A stretch of DNA of 52,736 nucleotides from an uncultured Alphaproteobacteria bacterium (GCA_902521155.1 CABYQR010000005.1:1-52736); one strand, 5' to 3'. Positions 42,369 through 52,237 are shown, counted from the first letter of the stretch. Translations and numbers: made by a program. The notes: generated by a model not told the origin, from the sequence alone.

Positions 42369-42860
42369 ATGAAAAAATTTAAAAATTCCATTAGTAATTT
42401 TTTTTCATGGCTATCAAAAGCTGAATTAGTCGAATTAGACTCAGTGGATACAAACGAAGATCCCATTAGACCTGAGATAGAAAATGAATTTAGAACGGCC
42501 TATGGTAGAAAAATTTATGGATTAAAATCAAGCGATAATGTTGAGGGTTTTATATGTGTGGCTTTTTGCAATGAAGTACCACAAACTGTTAAAGAATTAG
42601 ATTTGATGAGTAAAAATGCCTTTCATGAGAAGAATGGCGACATTGCTGTAGCTTACACCGTATGGTCGAGAAAAAGAGGAGCTGGTAAAGAAACAATATT
42701 TAATACAAAAAAATTTGTTAAAGATGAAATGAAAAATGTTAAACGTTTTATTACTTTGTCGCCACTTACTCCTATAGCTACTCACTTTCATATTAAACAT
42801 GGTGCTAAACTAATAAAAATTAATGCAACATCTCAAAACTTTGAGTATGACTTCAACTAA
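42369..42860 (+). CDS. Unknown protein, possibly N-acetyltransferase-like
   Basis: This 163-residue protein starts one base after the acyl-CoA dehydrogenase stop and looks co-transcribed. It has a charged N-terminus followed by EFRTAYGRKIYGLKS and a C-terminal half FITLSPLTPIATHFHIKHGAKLIKI. The LSP..A..FH..HGA pattern recalls the end of GNAT folds, but the match is weak. It lacks membrane segments. Its stop overlaps the convergent ETF-QO gene by four bases. Confidence 0.5.
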   Translation: MKKFKNSISNFFSWLSKAELVELDSVDTNEDPIRPEIENEFRTAYGRKIYGLKSSDNVEGFICVAFCNEVPQTVKELDLMSKNAFHEKNGDIAVAYTVWSRKRGAGKETIFNTKKFVKDEMKNVKRFITLSPLTPIATHFHIKHGAKLIKINATSQNFEYDFN

Positions 42861-44494
42861 GTTCCTGAGTAAATAGGACCGCCACCACCTTCAGGTGTTA
42901 CCCACTCTATATTTTGAGATGGTTCTTTAATATCACAGGTTTTACAATGAATGCAATTTTGAGAATTAATTTTTAAAATATTTTTTTGAATTTCATTATC
43001 ATATTCAACTTCATAAACTCCTGCTGGGCAGTATCTTTGTGCGGGTTCATCATATTCTTCAATAGTGAAGGTAGTTGATAAATTTTGATCATTTAGTAAT
43101 AAATGGCAGGGTTGATTTTCAGCATGGTTAGTTCCTGATAAGTAAACAGAGCTTGGTTTGTCAAAAGTGAATTCATTATCATACTTTGGATACTCTATTT
43201 TTTTGGAATCTCTAGCTGGAAGTAAACTCTCGTGGTCTGCATGCTTATGTTCAAGAGTAAAAGGAAGTTTACCTCCAAAAATTTTCTGATCAATACCAGT
43301 AAAAATCATTGCAGGAACAAGACCCCATCGAAAACTAGGTTTTACGTTTCTTGCTTGGTTTAGCTCTTCATAAATCCATGAATTTTTAAACTCTGTTTCA
43401 TAAGCAGATAAATCAGTATTATTTTTAATATGATTATTAATGACCTCAGCTGCGATTATGCCACTTTTCATCGCTGTATGAGATCCTTTAATTTTAGGCA
43501 TATTTAAAGTGCCTGCGTCGCATCCGATTAATAAGGCACCCGGCATATGCATTTGAGGAAGACTTTGTAGTCCTCCCTCTATTAATGCTCTAGCGCCATA
43601 AGATATTCTTTTTCCCCCAGATAATAATTTTTTTATTTCTGGATGAGTTTTAAATTGTTGAAATTCATCATAAGGAGAAAGATAAGGATTTTTATAATCT
43701 AGACCTATTACATAACCTAAATAGATTTGATTATTTTCAGCATGATAACAAAAGCTTCCTCCATAAGTATCACTTTCCAGTGGCCATCCGACACTGTGAG
43801 AAACTTTTCCTAATTGATGTTTTTCATGATCAACTTCCCAAATTTCTTTAAAACCAATTCCGTATTGCTGAGGTGATTTATTCTTATCATCAAGTTTAAA
43901 TTTTTTAATTACTTCTTTTCCTAAATGACCCCTGCAACCTTCTGACAGAATAGTTACTTTGCCTTTAATATTAATACCAGGCTCGAAATTATCTTTAGGT
44001 TTATTTTCACTATCTAAACCCATATCCCCAGTTTGAACACCAATCACTTCATCACTTTCATTATAAATTAATTTACTAGCTGCAAACCCTGGAAAAATTT
44101 CTATACCTAAATTTTCTGCAAATTCACCCAACCATTTACAAAGGTTTGAAAGGCTAATGATATAATTGCCATGATTTTGAAGAGACTTTGGTAATAAGAA
44201 ATTTGGAATTTTAAAACTTTTCTTATTTGTTAAAAAGGAAAAATCCTCTGAAGTTACTTTAGTATTGATTGGTGTTTCCAGTTCTTTCCAATTAGGAATG
44301 AGTTCATCCATAGCTTTAGTTTCAAATACGTTTCCACTTAAAACATGTGCTCCAACTTCTGATGCTTTTTCTAGGATGCAGATTGACAGCTCTTCATTAA
44401 GTTGCTTAAGTTTAATTGCTGATGAGAGACCTGCAGGACCTGCACCCACAATAACAACATCGTATAACATTTCTTCTCTTTGTATTTCAGACAT
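42857..44494 (-). CDS. Electron transfer flavoprotein-ubiquinone oxidoreductase
   Basis: This 545-residue membrane-associated FAD / 4Fe-4S enzyme passes electrons from ETF to quinone. It has the FAD motif VVIVGAGPAGLSSAIKL (about residues 13-29), GCDAGTLNMPKIKGSHTAMKSG, and the C-terminal cluster-binding region RYCPAGVYE with INSQNCIHCKTCDIKEPSQN. It is the third gene behind etfB and etfA and serves the dehydrogenases nearby (acyl-CoA, dimethylglycine). Confidence 0.95.
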   Translation of the reverse strand: MSEIQREEMLYDVVIVGAGPAGLSSAIKLKQLNEELSICILEKASEVGAHVLSGNVFETKAMDELIPNWKELETPINTKVTSEDFSFLTNKKSFKIPNFLLPKSLQNHGNYIISLSNLCKWLGEFAENLGIEIFPGFAASKLIYNESDEVIGVQTGDMGLDSENKPKDNFEPGINIKGKVTILSEGCRGHLGKEVIKKFKLDDKNKSPQQYGIGFKEIWEVDHEKHQLGKVSHSVGWPLESDTYGGSFCYHAENNQIYLGYVIGLDYKNPYLSPYDEFQQFKTHPEIKKLLSGGKRISYGARALIEGGLQSLPQMHMPGALLIGCDAGTLNMPKIKGSHTAMKSGIIAAEVINNHIKNNTDLSAYETEFKNSWIYEELNQARNVKPSFRWGLVPAMIFTGIDQKIFGGKLPFTLEHKHADHESLLPARDSKKIEYPKYDNEFTFDKPSSVYLSGTNHAENQPCHLLLNDQNLSTTFTIEEYDEPAQRYCPAGVYEVEYDNEIQKNILKINSQNCIHCKTCDIKEPSQNIEWVTPEGGGGPIYSGT

Positions 44495-44520
44495 TTTTTA
44501 TAAAGATAATATATTAAATA

Positions 44521-45474
44521 TTACGAATCTATTTGATTAAGTAGATCTAGTTCTTTGATGATTTCTGGTATTGCTTGGAATAAGTCAGATGAAAGTCCAT
44601 AATCAGCTACATTAAATATTGGTGCCTCTAAATCCTTATTTATAGCCACTATAACTTTACTTTCTTTCATTCCTGCTAAATGTTGAATTGCTCCAGAAAT
44701 TCCAACAGCTATATAAAGTTCTGGTGCCACCATTTTACCTGTTTGTCCAACTTGATATTCGTTTCCTATATAACCAGAATCAACTGCTGCTCTTGAAGCA
44801 CCTACAGCGGCATTTAATTTATCAGCTAAATCATACAAAAGTTTAAAATTATCTGAATTTTCTAAACCCCTACCACCAGAAACAACAATTCTTGCACTTC
44901 CTAATTCAGGTCTATCACTTTTAGAAACTTCTTTGCTAACAAAATGAGTTTTAGCTTCTGAGTCAATAAAAGGTATTTCTTCGAGGGTAGCTTCCCCTCC
45001 AGAGTTTTCACACTTTTCGAAAGAAGAGGGTCTAATAGTTAGTAAATTTATTTCCTGATTTGTTTGAACATGTGAAATGGCATTTCCTGCATAAATAGGT
45101 CTAATAAAAGTATTTTCATTCTCTATTCCAATAATATCACTTACTTGTGTAGTATCTAATAAAGCAGATATTCTTGGTAAAAGATTTTTTCCAAAAGTTG
45201 ACGCGGGTGCAATTACATGAGAATAGGATAAAGCTGTTTTGACTATAATAGGAGCCAATATTTCAGGAAGAAAGTTTTCTAGTTTCTCATTATCACATTT
45301 CAATACTTTGGATATAAGGTGAATAGATTTAGAAGTATCTGATAGTGTTTGTATATCTTTTCCTAAAATTATTAGATGAACTTCATTATTTATTTTTTGA
45401 GCTGCAGTAATCGTATTTAAAGTTGAAGTTTTAAGTACTTGATTATCGTGTTCTGCTATTACTAAGACTGCCAT
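44521..45474 (-). CDS. etfA: EtfA, electron transfer flavoprotein alpha subunit
   Basis: This 317-residue subunit binds FAD. The C-terminal signature RIVVSGGRGLENSDNF, then GASRAAVDSGYIGNEYQVGQTGKMV (in two parts), LYIAVGISGAIQHLAGM and VAINKDLEAPIFNVADYGL are all present. It follows etfB without a gap and precedes ETF-QO. Confidence 0.96.
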   Translation of the reverse strand: MAVLVIAEHDNQVLKTSTLNTITAAQKINNEVHLIILGKDIQTLSDTSKSIHLISKVLKCDNEKLENFLPEILAPIIVKTALSYSHVIAPASTFGKNLLPRISALLDTTQVSDIIGIENENTFIRPIYAGNAISHVQTNQEINLLTIRPSSFEKCENSGGEATLEEIPFIDSEAKTHFVSKEVSKSDRPELGSARIVVSGGRGLENSDNFKLLYDLADKLNAAVGASRAAVDSGYIGNEYQVGQTGKMVAPELYIAVGISGAIQHLAGMKESKVIVAINKDLEAPIFNVADYGLSSDLFQAIPEIIKELDLLNQIDS

Positions 45475-46224
45475 TTATATTACTTTTGCCTCATTTTTTA
45501 ATTTTTGAACTAACTCTTTTACATCCTTAACCATTACTCCAGCTTTACGAGTTGGTGGATCTATTACTTTTAAAGTTTTAATTTTAGGTTCGATGTCTAT
45601 GTCTAAAGTTTCAATTTCAATAGCCTCTAATGGCTTCTTTTTTGCTTTCATAATATTTGGCAAAGAGGCAAATCTAGGAGTATTTAATCTTAGGTCGCAA
45701 GTTAAAACTGCAGGTAAACTAGTCTCTAATTTTTCAATACCTTCATCAACCTCTCTAGAAATAAGAACTTTTTTATCCTCAATTTTTAAACTAGATATAA
45801 AACATCCTTGCGGCCAATTTAATAGTGCAGATAAAATTTGACCAGTTTGATTAGAGTCATCGTCAATTGCCTGTTTTCCCATTAAAACTAAATCTGGTTT
45901 TTCTTTTTCAATAATTTTTTTTAAAGTCTTAGCTACAGCTAAAGGTTCGAGAGAATTTTGAGACTTAACTAAAATAGATCTATCTATTCCCATAGCCATT
46001 GATGTTCTCAGTACGTCTTGGCATTTGTCCTCTCCTATTGAAATAGCAATTGTTTCTGTGGCAATTCCCTGCTCTTTTAATTTAACTGCTTCTTCAATAG
46101 CATTTTCATCTGGGGGGTTAACTGACATTTTAACATTTTGAGTCTCAACTCCAGAGTTATCGCTTTTCACTCTAATTTGGACCTTATAATCAACGACTCT
46201 TTTTACAGCAACTAGAACTTTCAT
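45475..46224 (-). CDS. etfB: EtfB, electron transfer flavoprotein beta subunit
   Basis: This 249-residue subunit has the normal N-terminus MKVLVAVKRVVDYKVQIRVK, so I start it at 46224 rather than at an in-frame ATG ten codons earlier. Motifs: NPPDENAIEEAVKLKE, DLVLMGKQAIDDDSNQTGQ and the C-terminal LRLNTPRFASLPNIMKAKKK. It is first in etfB-etfA-ETF-QO, divergent from a NUDIX gene by about 40 bases. Confidence 0.95.
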   Translation of the reverse strand: MKVLVAVKRVVDYKVQIRVKSDNSGVETQNVKMSVNPPDENAIEEAVKLKEQGIATETIAISIGEDKCQDVLRTSMAMGIDRSILVKSQNSLEPLAVAKTLKKIIEKEKPDLVLMGKQAIDDDSNQTGQILSALLNWPQGCFISSLKIEDKKVLISREVDEGIEKLETSLPAVLTCDLRLNTPRFASLPNIMKAKKKPLEAIEIETLDIDIEPKIKTLKVIDPPTRKAGVMVKDVKELVQKLKNEAKVI

Positions 46225-46265
46225 TTGAATTTCAATAAAATAAACTAACTTCATTAAGTTTCAAG

Positions 46266-46823
46266 ATGCAAAAAAGTCCTAAAATTATAAAAAAAAAGAA
46301 AATTTATAAAAATATTTATGAGTTAAATGTTAACTATAAATTAAATAAGAAATCTAAATATATTAAAGAAAATTTTATATTTAATGGGAATAGTGTTTCT
46401 GCAATTTGCTACAACGCTGAGGAGAAAGTATTTTATTTTATCAGACAGTATAGACCTAACTATCATTATAATAATTTTTCTTCATACCCTTTAGAAATTG
46501 TAGCTGGTGGAATAAATAGTAAGGAATCCAGTAGACAAGCTGCCCTAAGAGAAATTAAAGAGGAATTAGGTGTCAAACCTATCTCTTTACAAAAATTAGA
46601 CTCACTTATTATTGCTCCTGATTGTCTAGAAGAGATAACTGATATTTATTTTGCCAAGGTACCTAAGATAACTAAATTTGAAATAGTTAATTATAAAGAA
46701 GGTGAGTTAATAAAAATTATACCAATGAAAAAAAAGGAAGTTTTAAAGTTAGCTAAATCTAATAAAACTCAAAATATTGTTACAAAATATGCTTTTATGA
46801 AAATTTGTGAGCTTAAGATTTGA
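46266..46823 (+). CDS. NUDIX hydrolase
   Basis: This 185-residue protein contains a complete Nudix box, G-x5-E-x7-REIKEELGV, within GGINSKESSRQAALREI and following residues (about 78-100). The flanking FYFIRQYRPNYHY and DIYFAKV are typical of ADP-ribose pyrophosphatases. It probably hydrolyses ADP-ribose or another nucleoside-diphosphate. The N-terminus is unusually rich in Lys. It overlaps the convergent downstream gene by 11 bases. Confidence 0.85.
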   Translation: MQKSPKIIKKKKIYKNIYELNVNYKLNKKSKYIKENFIFNGNSVSAICYNAEEKVFYFIRQYRPNYHYNNFSSYPLEIVAGGINSKESSRQAALREIKEELGVKPISLQKLDSLIIAPDCLEEITDIYFAKVPKITKFEIVNYKEGELIKIIPMKKKEVLKLAKSNKTQNIVTKYAFMKICELKI

Positions 46824-49245
46824 TTTTAATCATTTCTTTATCATAAAGAGACGTTAAGTGGACTAAACAAGGAATTTTTTTTGTAGCTATTTCTAATTCG
46901 TATTTACCTTCATTGACAAAGTCTCTGTCAATTACATCATTGCTTCTTATGTAGCCATAACCTATAGGCTTACCTATTGTATAACCATAACCTCCACTTG
47001 AAAGCCATCCAACTTGTTTTCCATTTCTAAAAATAGTCTCTCTACCCAAAAGAATTTGATTTGGGTCATCGCAAGTAAATCCTGCAAATATTTTTTTTAA
47101 ACCTTTCTTCTTTTGATCCAAGAGAGCCTGTTTTCCTATAAAATCCTTATTGCTATTTAATTTTGTTGCCCAACCTAATCCGGCTTCTAAAGGTGTATGA
47201 TCTGGTCCTATATCCGAACCCCAAGCACGATAACCTTTTTCTAACCGACAACTCTCTATACATCTGTAACCAGCGTTTACTAAACCAAATTCTTGACCAT
47301 AGTTCATTATCGTCTCATATACATCGGAAGCATATTCTATGGGGAAATGGAGCTCCCAACCTAATTCGCCCATATAAGTAATTCTAATTGCATTTACCTC
47401 TGAATTTCCAATTTTAATTTTTTTATAAGAAGCAAAAGGGAACTCTTCATTTGATATATTAGTTTGAGTAACTCCTTGAAGGATTTTTCTAGAATGAGGT
47501 CCCATTAAAGAAAAGACAGAATAATCAAATGTAACATTTTTAACATTTACTTCCATGTTGATTGGAATATTTGAATTTATCCAATCTAAATCATGGGTCA
47601 TAAAACCCGTACCCGTGACCAAGTAAAAAGTATTTTCATCTAAAATAGTTATTGTAACATCACACTCAATGCCTCCATTTTGGTTTAACATTTGAGTGTA
47701 AATAGTTGAGCCAATAGGTTTATCTATTTTATTTGCACAAATATAATCCAATGCGTCGGAAGAGTCTTTTCCAGATATCATAAATTTTGCAAAAGATGTT
47801 TGGTCTATGAGTACAGCTTTTTCTCTTGTCGCTTTAACTTCATTGCCGACATCATTAAACCAATTTTGCCTATCAAAAGAATAAATATCTTTGGCTTCAA
47901 CACCTTTTTTTGCAAACCAATTAGGTCTCTCCCAACCCATTTTTTCTCCAAAACAAGCATTAGCTTTTTTTAACTGATCATAAATTGGGGAAGTTTTAAA
48001 CTCTCTAACTGAGGAGTGTTCTTCAAAAGGCCAAGCCATGGTGTAATGCTTAGCATACGCTTCATATGTTCTTTTTCTTACCCACTCTAAGTCTGAGTGT
48101 GGCTTTCCAAATCTTCTAATATCTACAGGCCACAAATCATAAGGTGGTTGTCCATTTGCCACCCATTCTGCAAGTGCCATACCCGCTCCGCCACCTGCAG
48201 CAATACCATAGGCATTAAAACCCGCCCCTACATAAAAATTCTTTAATTCTGGACTTTCTCCTAAAATAAAATTTCCATCAGGAGTAAAACTTTCAGGACC
48301 ATTAATAAGCTCTTTAATTCCTGCTGTTTCTAATTTTGGGACTCTACCAAGAGCATTATTCATTATGAGTTCAAAGTGATCAAAGTTTGAGTCCAATAAT
48401 GAGAAATGAAAATCCTCTGGTACAGATTTCTCTGCCCAAGATAATGGATTTGGCTCATAACCACCCATGACTAACCCTCCCACTTCTTCCTTAAAATAAA
48501 TCAATCTATCCGGGTCTCTTAAAGTAGGTAAATTTGACTCTACTCCCTCAATTTTTTCAGTAACTAAATATTGATGTTGGAAAGAAACTAAAGGAACATT
48601 TACACCCACTGTTTCTGCAAATTGTCTTGTCCACTGACCGCAACAAGAAACTATTTTTTCACATTTAATTAGACCCTTATCTGTCTCTAATCCTTTAATA
48701 ACTCCATCTTCTAAAATAACTTTGATAGCTTTTGTCTCTTCAATAATTTTTGCTCCTTTTTTTCTTGCTCCCTTTGCTAGAGCCTGAGATATATCTGTGG
48801 GATTTGCCTGACCATCGGTGGGAAGAAAAGCTGCACCGTAAACATCATCAATATTCATAATAGGCCATAGGTCACTTGCTTCTTTTGCGGATAAGAGCTC
48901 CATTTCAAGACCAAAAGAATGAGCTGTAGTTGTCTGTCTTAACACCTCTTGCCATCTTTCTTTATTACAAGCAAGTCTTAGACCACCATTCATTTTCCAA
49001 CCAGTGCTCAGACCTGTTTCTTCTTCTAACTTATTGTAGAGATCTACTGAATACCCTAACAATTGGGTAATATTCGCATTTGTTCTTAATTGACCTACTA
49101 AACCTGCTGCATGCCAAGTACTTCCAGAAGTTAATTTACCACTTTCAATTAAACATACTTCATGACCTAATTCTGCTAAATGATAAGCTGTAGAACAACC
49201 AACTATCCCCCCTCCAATGATGATAATCTTTGAACTATTGATCAT
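46813..49245 (-). CDS. Dimethylglycine/sarcosine dehydrogenase-like flavoprotein
   Basis: This 810-residue two-domain enzyme has an N-terminal DAO domain with FAD motif IIIIGGGIVGCSTAYHLAEL (about 7-26) and the flavin-attachment-type segment SGSTWHAAGLVGQLR (about 41-55), then a C-terminal GcvT domain (from about 430; RITYMGELGWELHFP, GYRCIESCRLEKGYRAWGSD). It demethylates dimethylglycine or sarcosine, places the one-carbon unit on tetrahydrofolate and feeds ETF. BHMT next door makes dimethylglycine, so DMGDH is the better guess. Its ATG overlaps the kinase-like stop (TAATG). Confidence 0.85.
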   Translation of the reverse strand: MINSSKIIIIGGGIVGCSTAYHLAELGHEVCLIESGKLTSGSTWHAAGLVGQLRTNANITQLLGYSVDLYNKLEEETGLSTGWKMNGGLRLACNKERWQEVLRQTTTAHSFGLEMELLSAKEASDLWPIMNIDDVYGAAFLPTDGQANPTDISQALAKGARKKGAKIIEETKAIKVILEDGVIKGLETDKGLIKCEKIVSCCGQWTRQFAETVGVNVPLVSFQHQYLVTEKIEGVESNLPTLRDPDRLIYFKEEVGGLVMGGYEPNPLSWAEKSVPEDFHFSLLDSNFDHFELIMNNALGRVPKLETAGIKELINGPESFTPDGNFILGESPELKNFYVGAGFNAYGIAAGGGAGMALAEWVANGQPPYDLWPVDIRRFGKPHSDLEWVRKRTYEAYAKHYTMAWPFEEHSSVREFKTSPIYDQLKKANACFGEKMGWERPNWFAKKGVEAKDIYSFDRQNWFNDVGNEVKATREKAVLIDQTSFAKFMISGKDSSDALDYICANKIDKPIGSTIYTQMLNQNGGIECDVTITILDENTFYLVTGTGFMTHDLDWINSNIPINMEVNVKNVTFDYSVFSLMGPHSRKILQGVTQTNISNEEFPFASYKKIKIGNSEVNAIRITYMGELGWELHFPIEYASDVYETIMNYGQEFGLVNAGYRCIESCRLEKGYRAWGSDIGPDHTPLEAGLGWATKLNSNKDFIGKQALLDQKKKGLKKIFAGFTCDDPNQILLGRETIFRNGKQVGWLSSGGYGYTIGKPIGYGYIRSNDVIDRDFVNEGKYELEIATKKIPCLVHLTSLYDKEMIKIKS

Positions 49246-50102
49246 TATAAATTTTCAAATGAATCTCTAAATTTTGATAAATTTTCAGATGTATAATCTG
49301 CATAACTAAAATCTAGTTTGGATGTAATTTCAGAGACCATACTCCACATAGTTTCTCTCAAAAGACTTGCTGTTTTCATGGCGTTATATTTAATTATCAA
49401 TTCTTTTGATGGTTGTTTATCAAAATACATCTCTAGTGCCAAATTTTCCATATCAAGATCAAAGTCGTTATTAGAAGCCAATCCTCCTATATCGAACAAC
49501 GGATCATTAAAACCACCATACTCCCAATCAATAACCCATATTTTAGAACCATCATCTAAAAAATTTGCTGCTAAAAGATCATTGTGTCCAAAGACTATTT
49601 CCCTTGGAGATGATAGCTCTTGCAACTTGTTAGACTTTGAGAGTAAATCTGATATTAGTGAGGAATGAGTACTTTTATTTTTTAATAAAAAATTAGAATA
49701 ATATTTAATCACATAGAAAACCCAAAAAATTGATGGTTGACCTGACAGCTTATTAGGAATTGAGTGATGTATTTTTTTTACAATAGGAATGATTCTTTCT
49801 AAATTTTTCCTGATTGTTATTGGTTCAAGCGTTGTACTTTTTATATAATCTAGAACTAAAATACCTGGTTCGTTGTAAGTTAATTCTGGAGAAACACCTA
49901 TTTCAAAAGCTGCTTTACTTACCAAAATTTCATTTGACCTATAGACTAAATGTTCAGGAATATCTGATCCCATCCTCACAACTGAATCTTTACCTGAGTC
50001 TTTTACTAAGTAATTAAAATTAGTAATACCTCCTTCAAGAGGGCTAATTTCAATAGGTCCTGTCCATATTGGTAATGATTTTATCTTATCTATGTTATTC
50101 AT
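49245..50102 (-). CDS. Choline/ethanolamine-kinase-like phosphotransferase
   Basis: This 285-residue APH-fold protein has an N-terminal GGITNFNYLV, the catalytic loop VFGHNDLLAANFL (about residues 170-182), and the metal site WVIDWEYGGFNDPLFDIG. The EYGG/ND pattern fits LicA-type choline kinases. It is translationally coupled to the DMGDH-like gene and divergent from BHMT, so a role with choline or related amines is reasonable; thiamine or aminoglycoside kinases are alternatives. Confidence 0.72.
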   Translation of the reverse strand: MNNIDKIKSLPIWTGPIEISPLEGGITNFNYLVKDSGKDSVVRMGSDIPEHLVYRSNEILVSKAAFEIGVSPELTYNEPGILVLDYIKSTTLEPITIRKNLERIIPIVKKIHHSIPNKLSGQPSIFWVFYVIKYYSNFLLKNKSTHSSLISDLLSKSNKLQELSSPREIVFGHNDLLAANFLDDGSKIWVIDWEYGGFNDPLFDIGGLASNNDFDLDMENLALEMYFDKQPSKELIIKYNAMKTASLLRETMWSMVSEITSKLDFSYADYTSENLSKFRDSFENL

Positions 50103-50182
50103 TTTTTAATTATAATTTTACGATAGATATTTATAACGAAAATATTATTAATTAACATAAATAGTTAATAAGAGGTTTGCAA

Positions 50183-51220
50183 ATGGATCTTATCAGTAGA
50201 TTAAATCAGGGACCCGTGCTATGTGCAGAGGGTTATTTATTTGCTATGGAGAGAAGAGGTTATCTTCAAGCAGGTTCTTATGTTCCAGAAGTAGTTCTAG
50301 AACATCCAGAAGTTGTTACGCAGCTCCATAGAGAATTTATTCGAGCAGGCAGTGATGTTGTTCAAGCCTTCACATATTATGGACATAGAGAGAAATTAAG
50401 ATTGATTGGAAAGGAAGAACTATTAGAACCTCTTCAAAAAAATGCATTGAAGATAGCAAAAGATGTATCCAATGAATTTCCAGAATTAGATTTAATGATA
50501 GCTGGTAATGTTGCTAACACCAATATATATGATCCTTCGGATAAACAGTCTCATATAGACTGTCAAAAAATGTTTGCAGAACAAATTGAATGGGCAAAAC
50601 AAGATAATGTTGACTTTGTAATTGCTGAGACAATGAGCTGGACAGAAGAAGCAAGGATTGCTTTAAAAGAGATTAAAGATGCTGGTTTAATTGCAGTTGT
50701 AAATCTTGCTATACATAAAGGTGATAAGACTAGAGAGGGTCACACAGTTGCTGAGGCATGTAAGATATTAGAAGATCATGGAGCTGATGTTGTTGGGCTT
50801 AATTGTTACAGAGGTCCGGATATGATGATGAAGTTACTACCAAATATTAGAAATGAAGTTTCATGTCATGTTGCAGCACTACCTGTGCCTTATAGAACAA
50901 ACGAAGAGTATCCGACCCATATGTACATTAAAGATCCCAATTGTGGTTGTATTGATGGTAATGTTTCACATATAGCCCTAGATGGTCTTACTTGTAATCG
51001 TTTTGAAATGGCAGAGTTTACAAAACAGTGTATAGACATAAATGTAAACTTTATTGGTATATGCTGCGGGGCAGACCCTCACCATGTTCGCGAGATGGCT
51101 GTTGCAATGGGAAGAAAGCCTATTGCGTATAAATATTATCCTGATATGACGAAACACTTTGCTCACGGGACCGAAGAAAGCTTAAAAGAACATAATAAAG
51201 TAAATGAGTGGCTTAAATAA
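50183..51220 (+). CDS. bhmt: Betaine-homocysteine S-methyltransferase-like enzyme
   Basis: This 345-residue zinc enzyme transfers a methyl group to homocysteine. Zinc ligands are in VVGLNCYRGP (Cys about 211) and FIGICCGADPHHV (two Cys near 291). The N-terminal PVLCAEGYLFAMERRGYL and GSDVVQAFTYYGHREKL match the BHMT group of marine bacteria. Start: ATG at 50183 after agagg, not the TTG at 50177. Its position beside a DMGDH-like gene supports glycine betaine as methyl donor. Confidence 0.82.
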   Translation: MDLISRLNQGPVLCAEGYLFAMERRGYLQAGSYVPEVVLEHPEVVTQLHREFIRAGSDVVQAFTYYGHREKLRLIGKEELLEPLQKNALKIAKDVSNEFPELDLMIAGNVANTNIYDPSDKQSHIDCQKMFAEQIEWAKQDNVDFVIAETMSWTEEARIALKEIKDAGLIAVVNLAIHKGDKTREGHTVAEACKILEDHGADVVGLNCYRGPDMMMKLLPNIRNEVSCHVAALPVPYRTNEEYPTHMYIKDPNCGCIDGNVSHIALDGLTCNRFEMAEFTKQCIDINVNFIGICCGADPHHVREMAVAMGRKPIAYKYYPDMTKHFAHGTEESLKEHNKVNEWLK

Positions 51221-51256
51221 TTCTTTGGGGAGAGAGATTGAAAATATTTAATTAAA

Positions 51257-51988
51257 ATGAGTATTTGGGGAAAACTTTTAGCAGGTACCTTCGGATTTGC
51301 ACTTGGAGGACCTATTGGGGCTCTTCTAGGTGTCATAGCCGGGCACAGTGTTGACAAAATAAGAAAACAGAAAGCTGGCTTCAATGGTAATGTTCAGTCA
51401 CCTCAAGAAGTAATTACCATAGGTATAATAATTTTAGCAGCTAAATTAGCAAAAGCTGATGGTCAGGTAACCTCCGATGAAGTAAGTGCCTTTAAAGAGA
51501 AATTTAAAATACCTCCAGATTTTCAAAGCGATGTTGGTAAGATTTTTAATGAGGCAAAAAAAAATTCTGAAGATTATCATCAATACGCGCAGCAGCTTGG
51601 TATGATTTTTAGAGGTCAACCTCAAGTCTTAGAACAGGTTATTAATCTTCTTTTTTTCGTTGCTGAAGCTGATGGTGAAATAAGTAGTCCTGAAATAACT
51701 TTTATAGAAGGATGTGCTAAGTATTTTGGTTTAAATAAACATCAATATGAAAGTATTCAAACAATGTGGTTAGATAAACAAATTAACCCATACAAACTAC
51801 TTGGTATAGAGAAAGAGTGTAGTAATGAAGAGTTAAGAAAGAGATGGTTAACTCTAAATAAAGAGTTACACCCTGATCAATTAAGAGCTCAGGGTGTTCC
51901 TCAAGAATTAATCATTAAATCTGAAGACAGACTATCCGAGATAAATCAAGCCTACGATAAAATAAAAATTTTACGCAATATCAATTAG
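51257..51988 (+). CDS. DjlA-like TerB/DnaJ co-chaperone
   Basis: This 243-residue protein has an N-terminal Gly/Ala-rich hydrophobic stretch ([20 protein letters not shown]) that may anchor it in the membrane, a TerB-like helical domain (about 50-165), and a C-terminal J domain (about 175-243) with [17 protein letters not shown] and an intact HPD motif ([12 protein letters not shown]). It likely activates DnaK. It starts 36 bases after BHMT and overlaps the convergent cold shock gene by four bases. Confidence 0.85.
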   Translation: MSIWGKLLAGTFGFALGGPIGALLGVIAGHSVDKIRKQKAGFNGNVQSPQEVITIGIIILAAKLAKADGQVTSDEVSAFKEKFKIPPDFQSDVGKIFNEAKKNSEDYHQYAQQLGMIFRGQPQVLEQVINLLFFVAEADGEISSPEITFIEGCAKYFGLNKHQYESIQTMWLDKQINPYKLLGIEKECSNEELRKRWLTLNKELHPDQLRAQGVPQELIIKSEDRLSEINQAYDKIKILRNIN

Positions 51989-52188
51989 ATTTTTTTTAAT
52001 TGATCTGCTTTGGCTTTGCCTTTGTCTTCAACAATTTCAAATTCGACTTTGTCGCCTTCATCGAGGCGGTCTAAACCTGCTTGTTGAACAGCTGTGATAT
52101 GGACAAAAATGTCTTTATCTTCTCCTTCGGGAGCGATAAAACCATATCCTTTTTTTGGGTTAAACCATTTAACTGTTCCTGTAGTCAT
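51985..52188 (-). CDS. CspA-family cold shock protein
   Basis: This 67-residue OB-fold RNA chaperone has RNP1 KGYGFIAPE and RNP2 DIFVHITAV, starting [13 protein letters not shown]. Length is typical. A ribosome site AAAGG precedes the ATG. Confidence 0.95.
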   Translation of the reverse strand: MTTGTVKWFNPKKGYGFIAPEGEDKDIFVHITAVQQAGLDRLDEGDKVEFEIVEDKGKAKADQLKKI

Positions 52189-52207
52189 CGTATTACCTTT
52201 CTTAAAA

Positions 52208-52237
52208 TAATAAGGTTCATAACCATCAAATCGTCAA
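52208..52237 (-). promoter_or_regulatory. Putative promoter of the cold shock gene
   Basis: On the minus strand TTGACG (52232-52237) and TTATTA (52208-52213) are 18 bases apart, a fair sigma-70 match, only about 20 bases before the start codon. Weak evidence. Confidence 0.3.
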
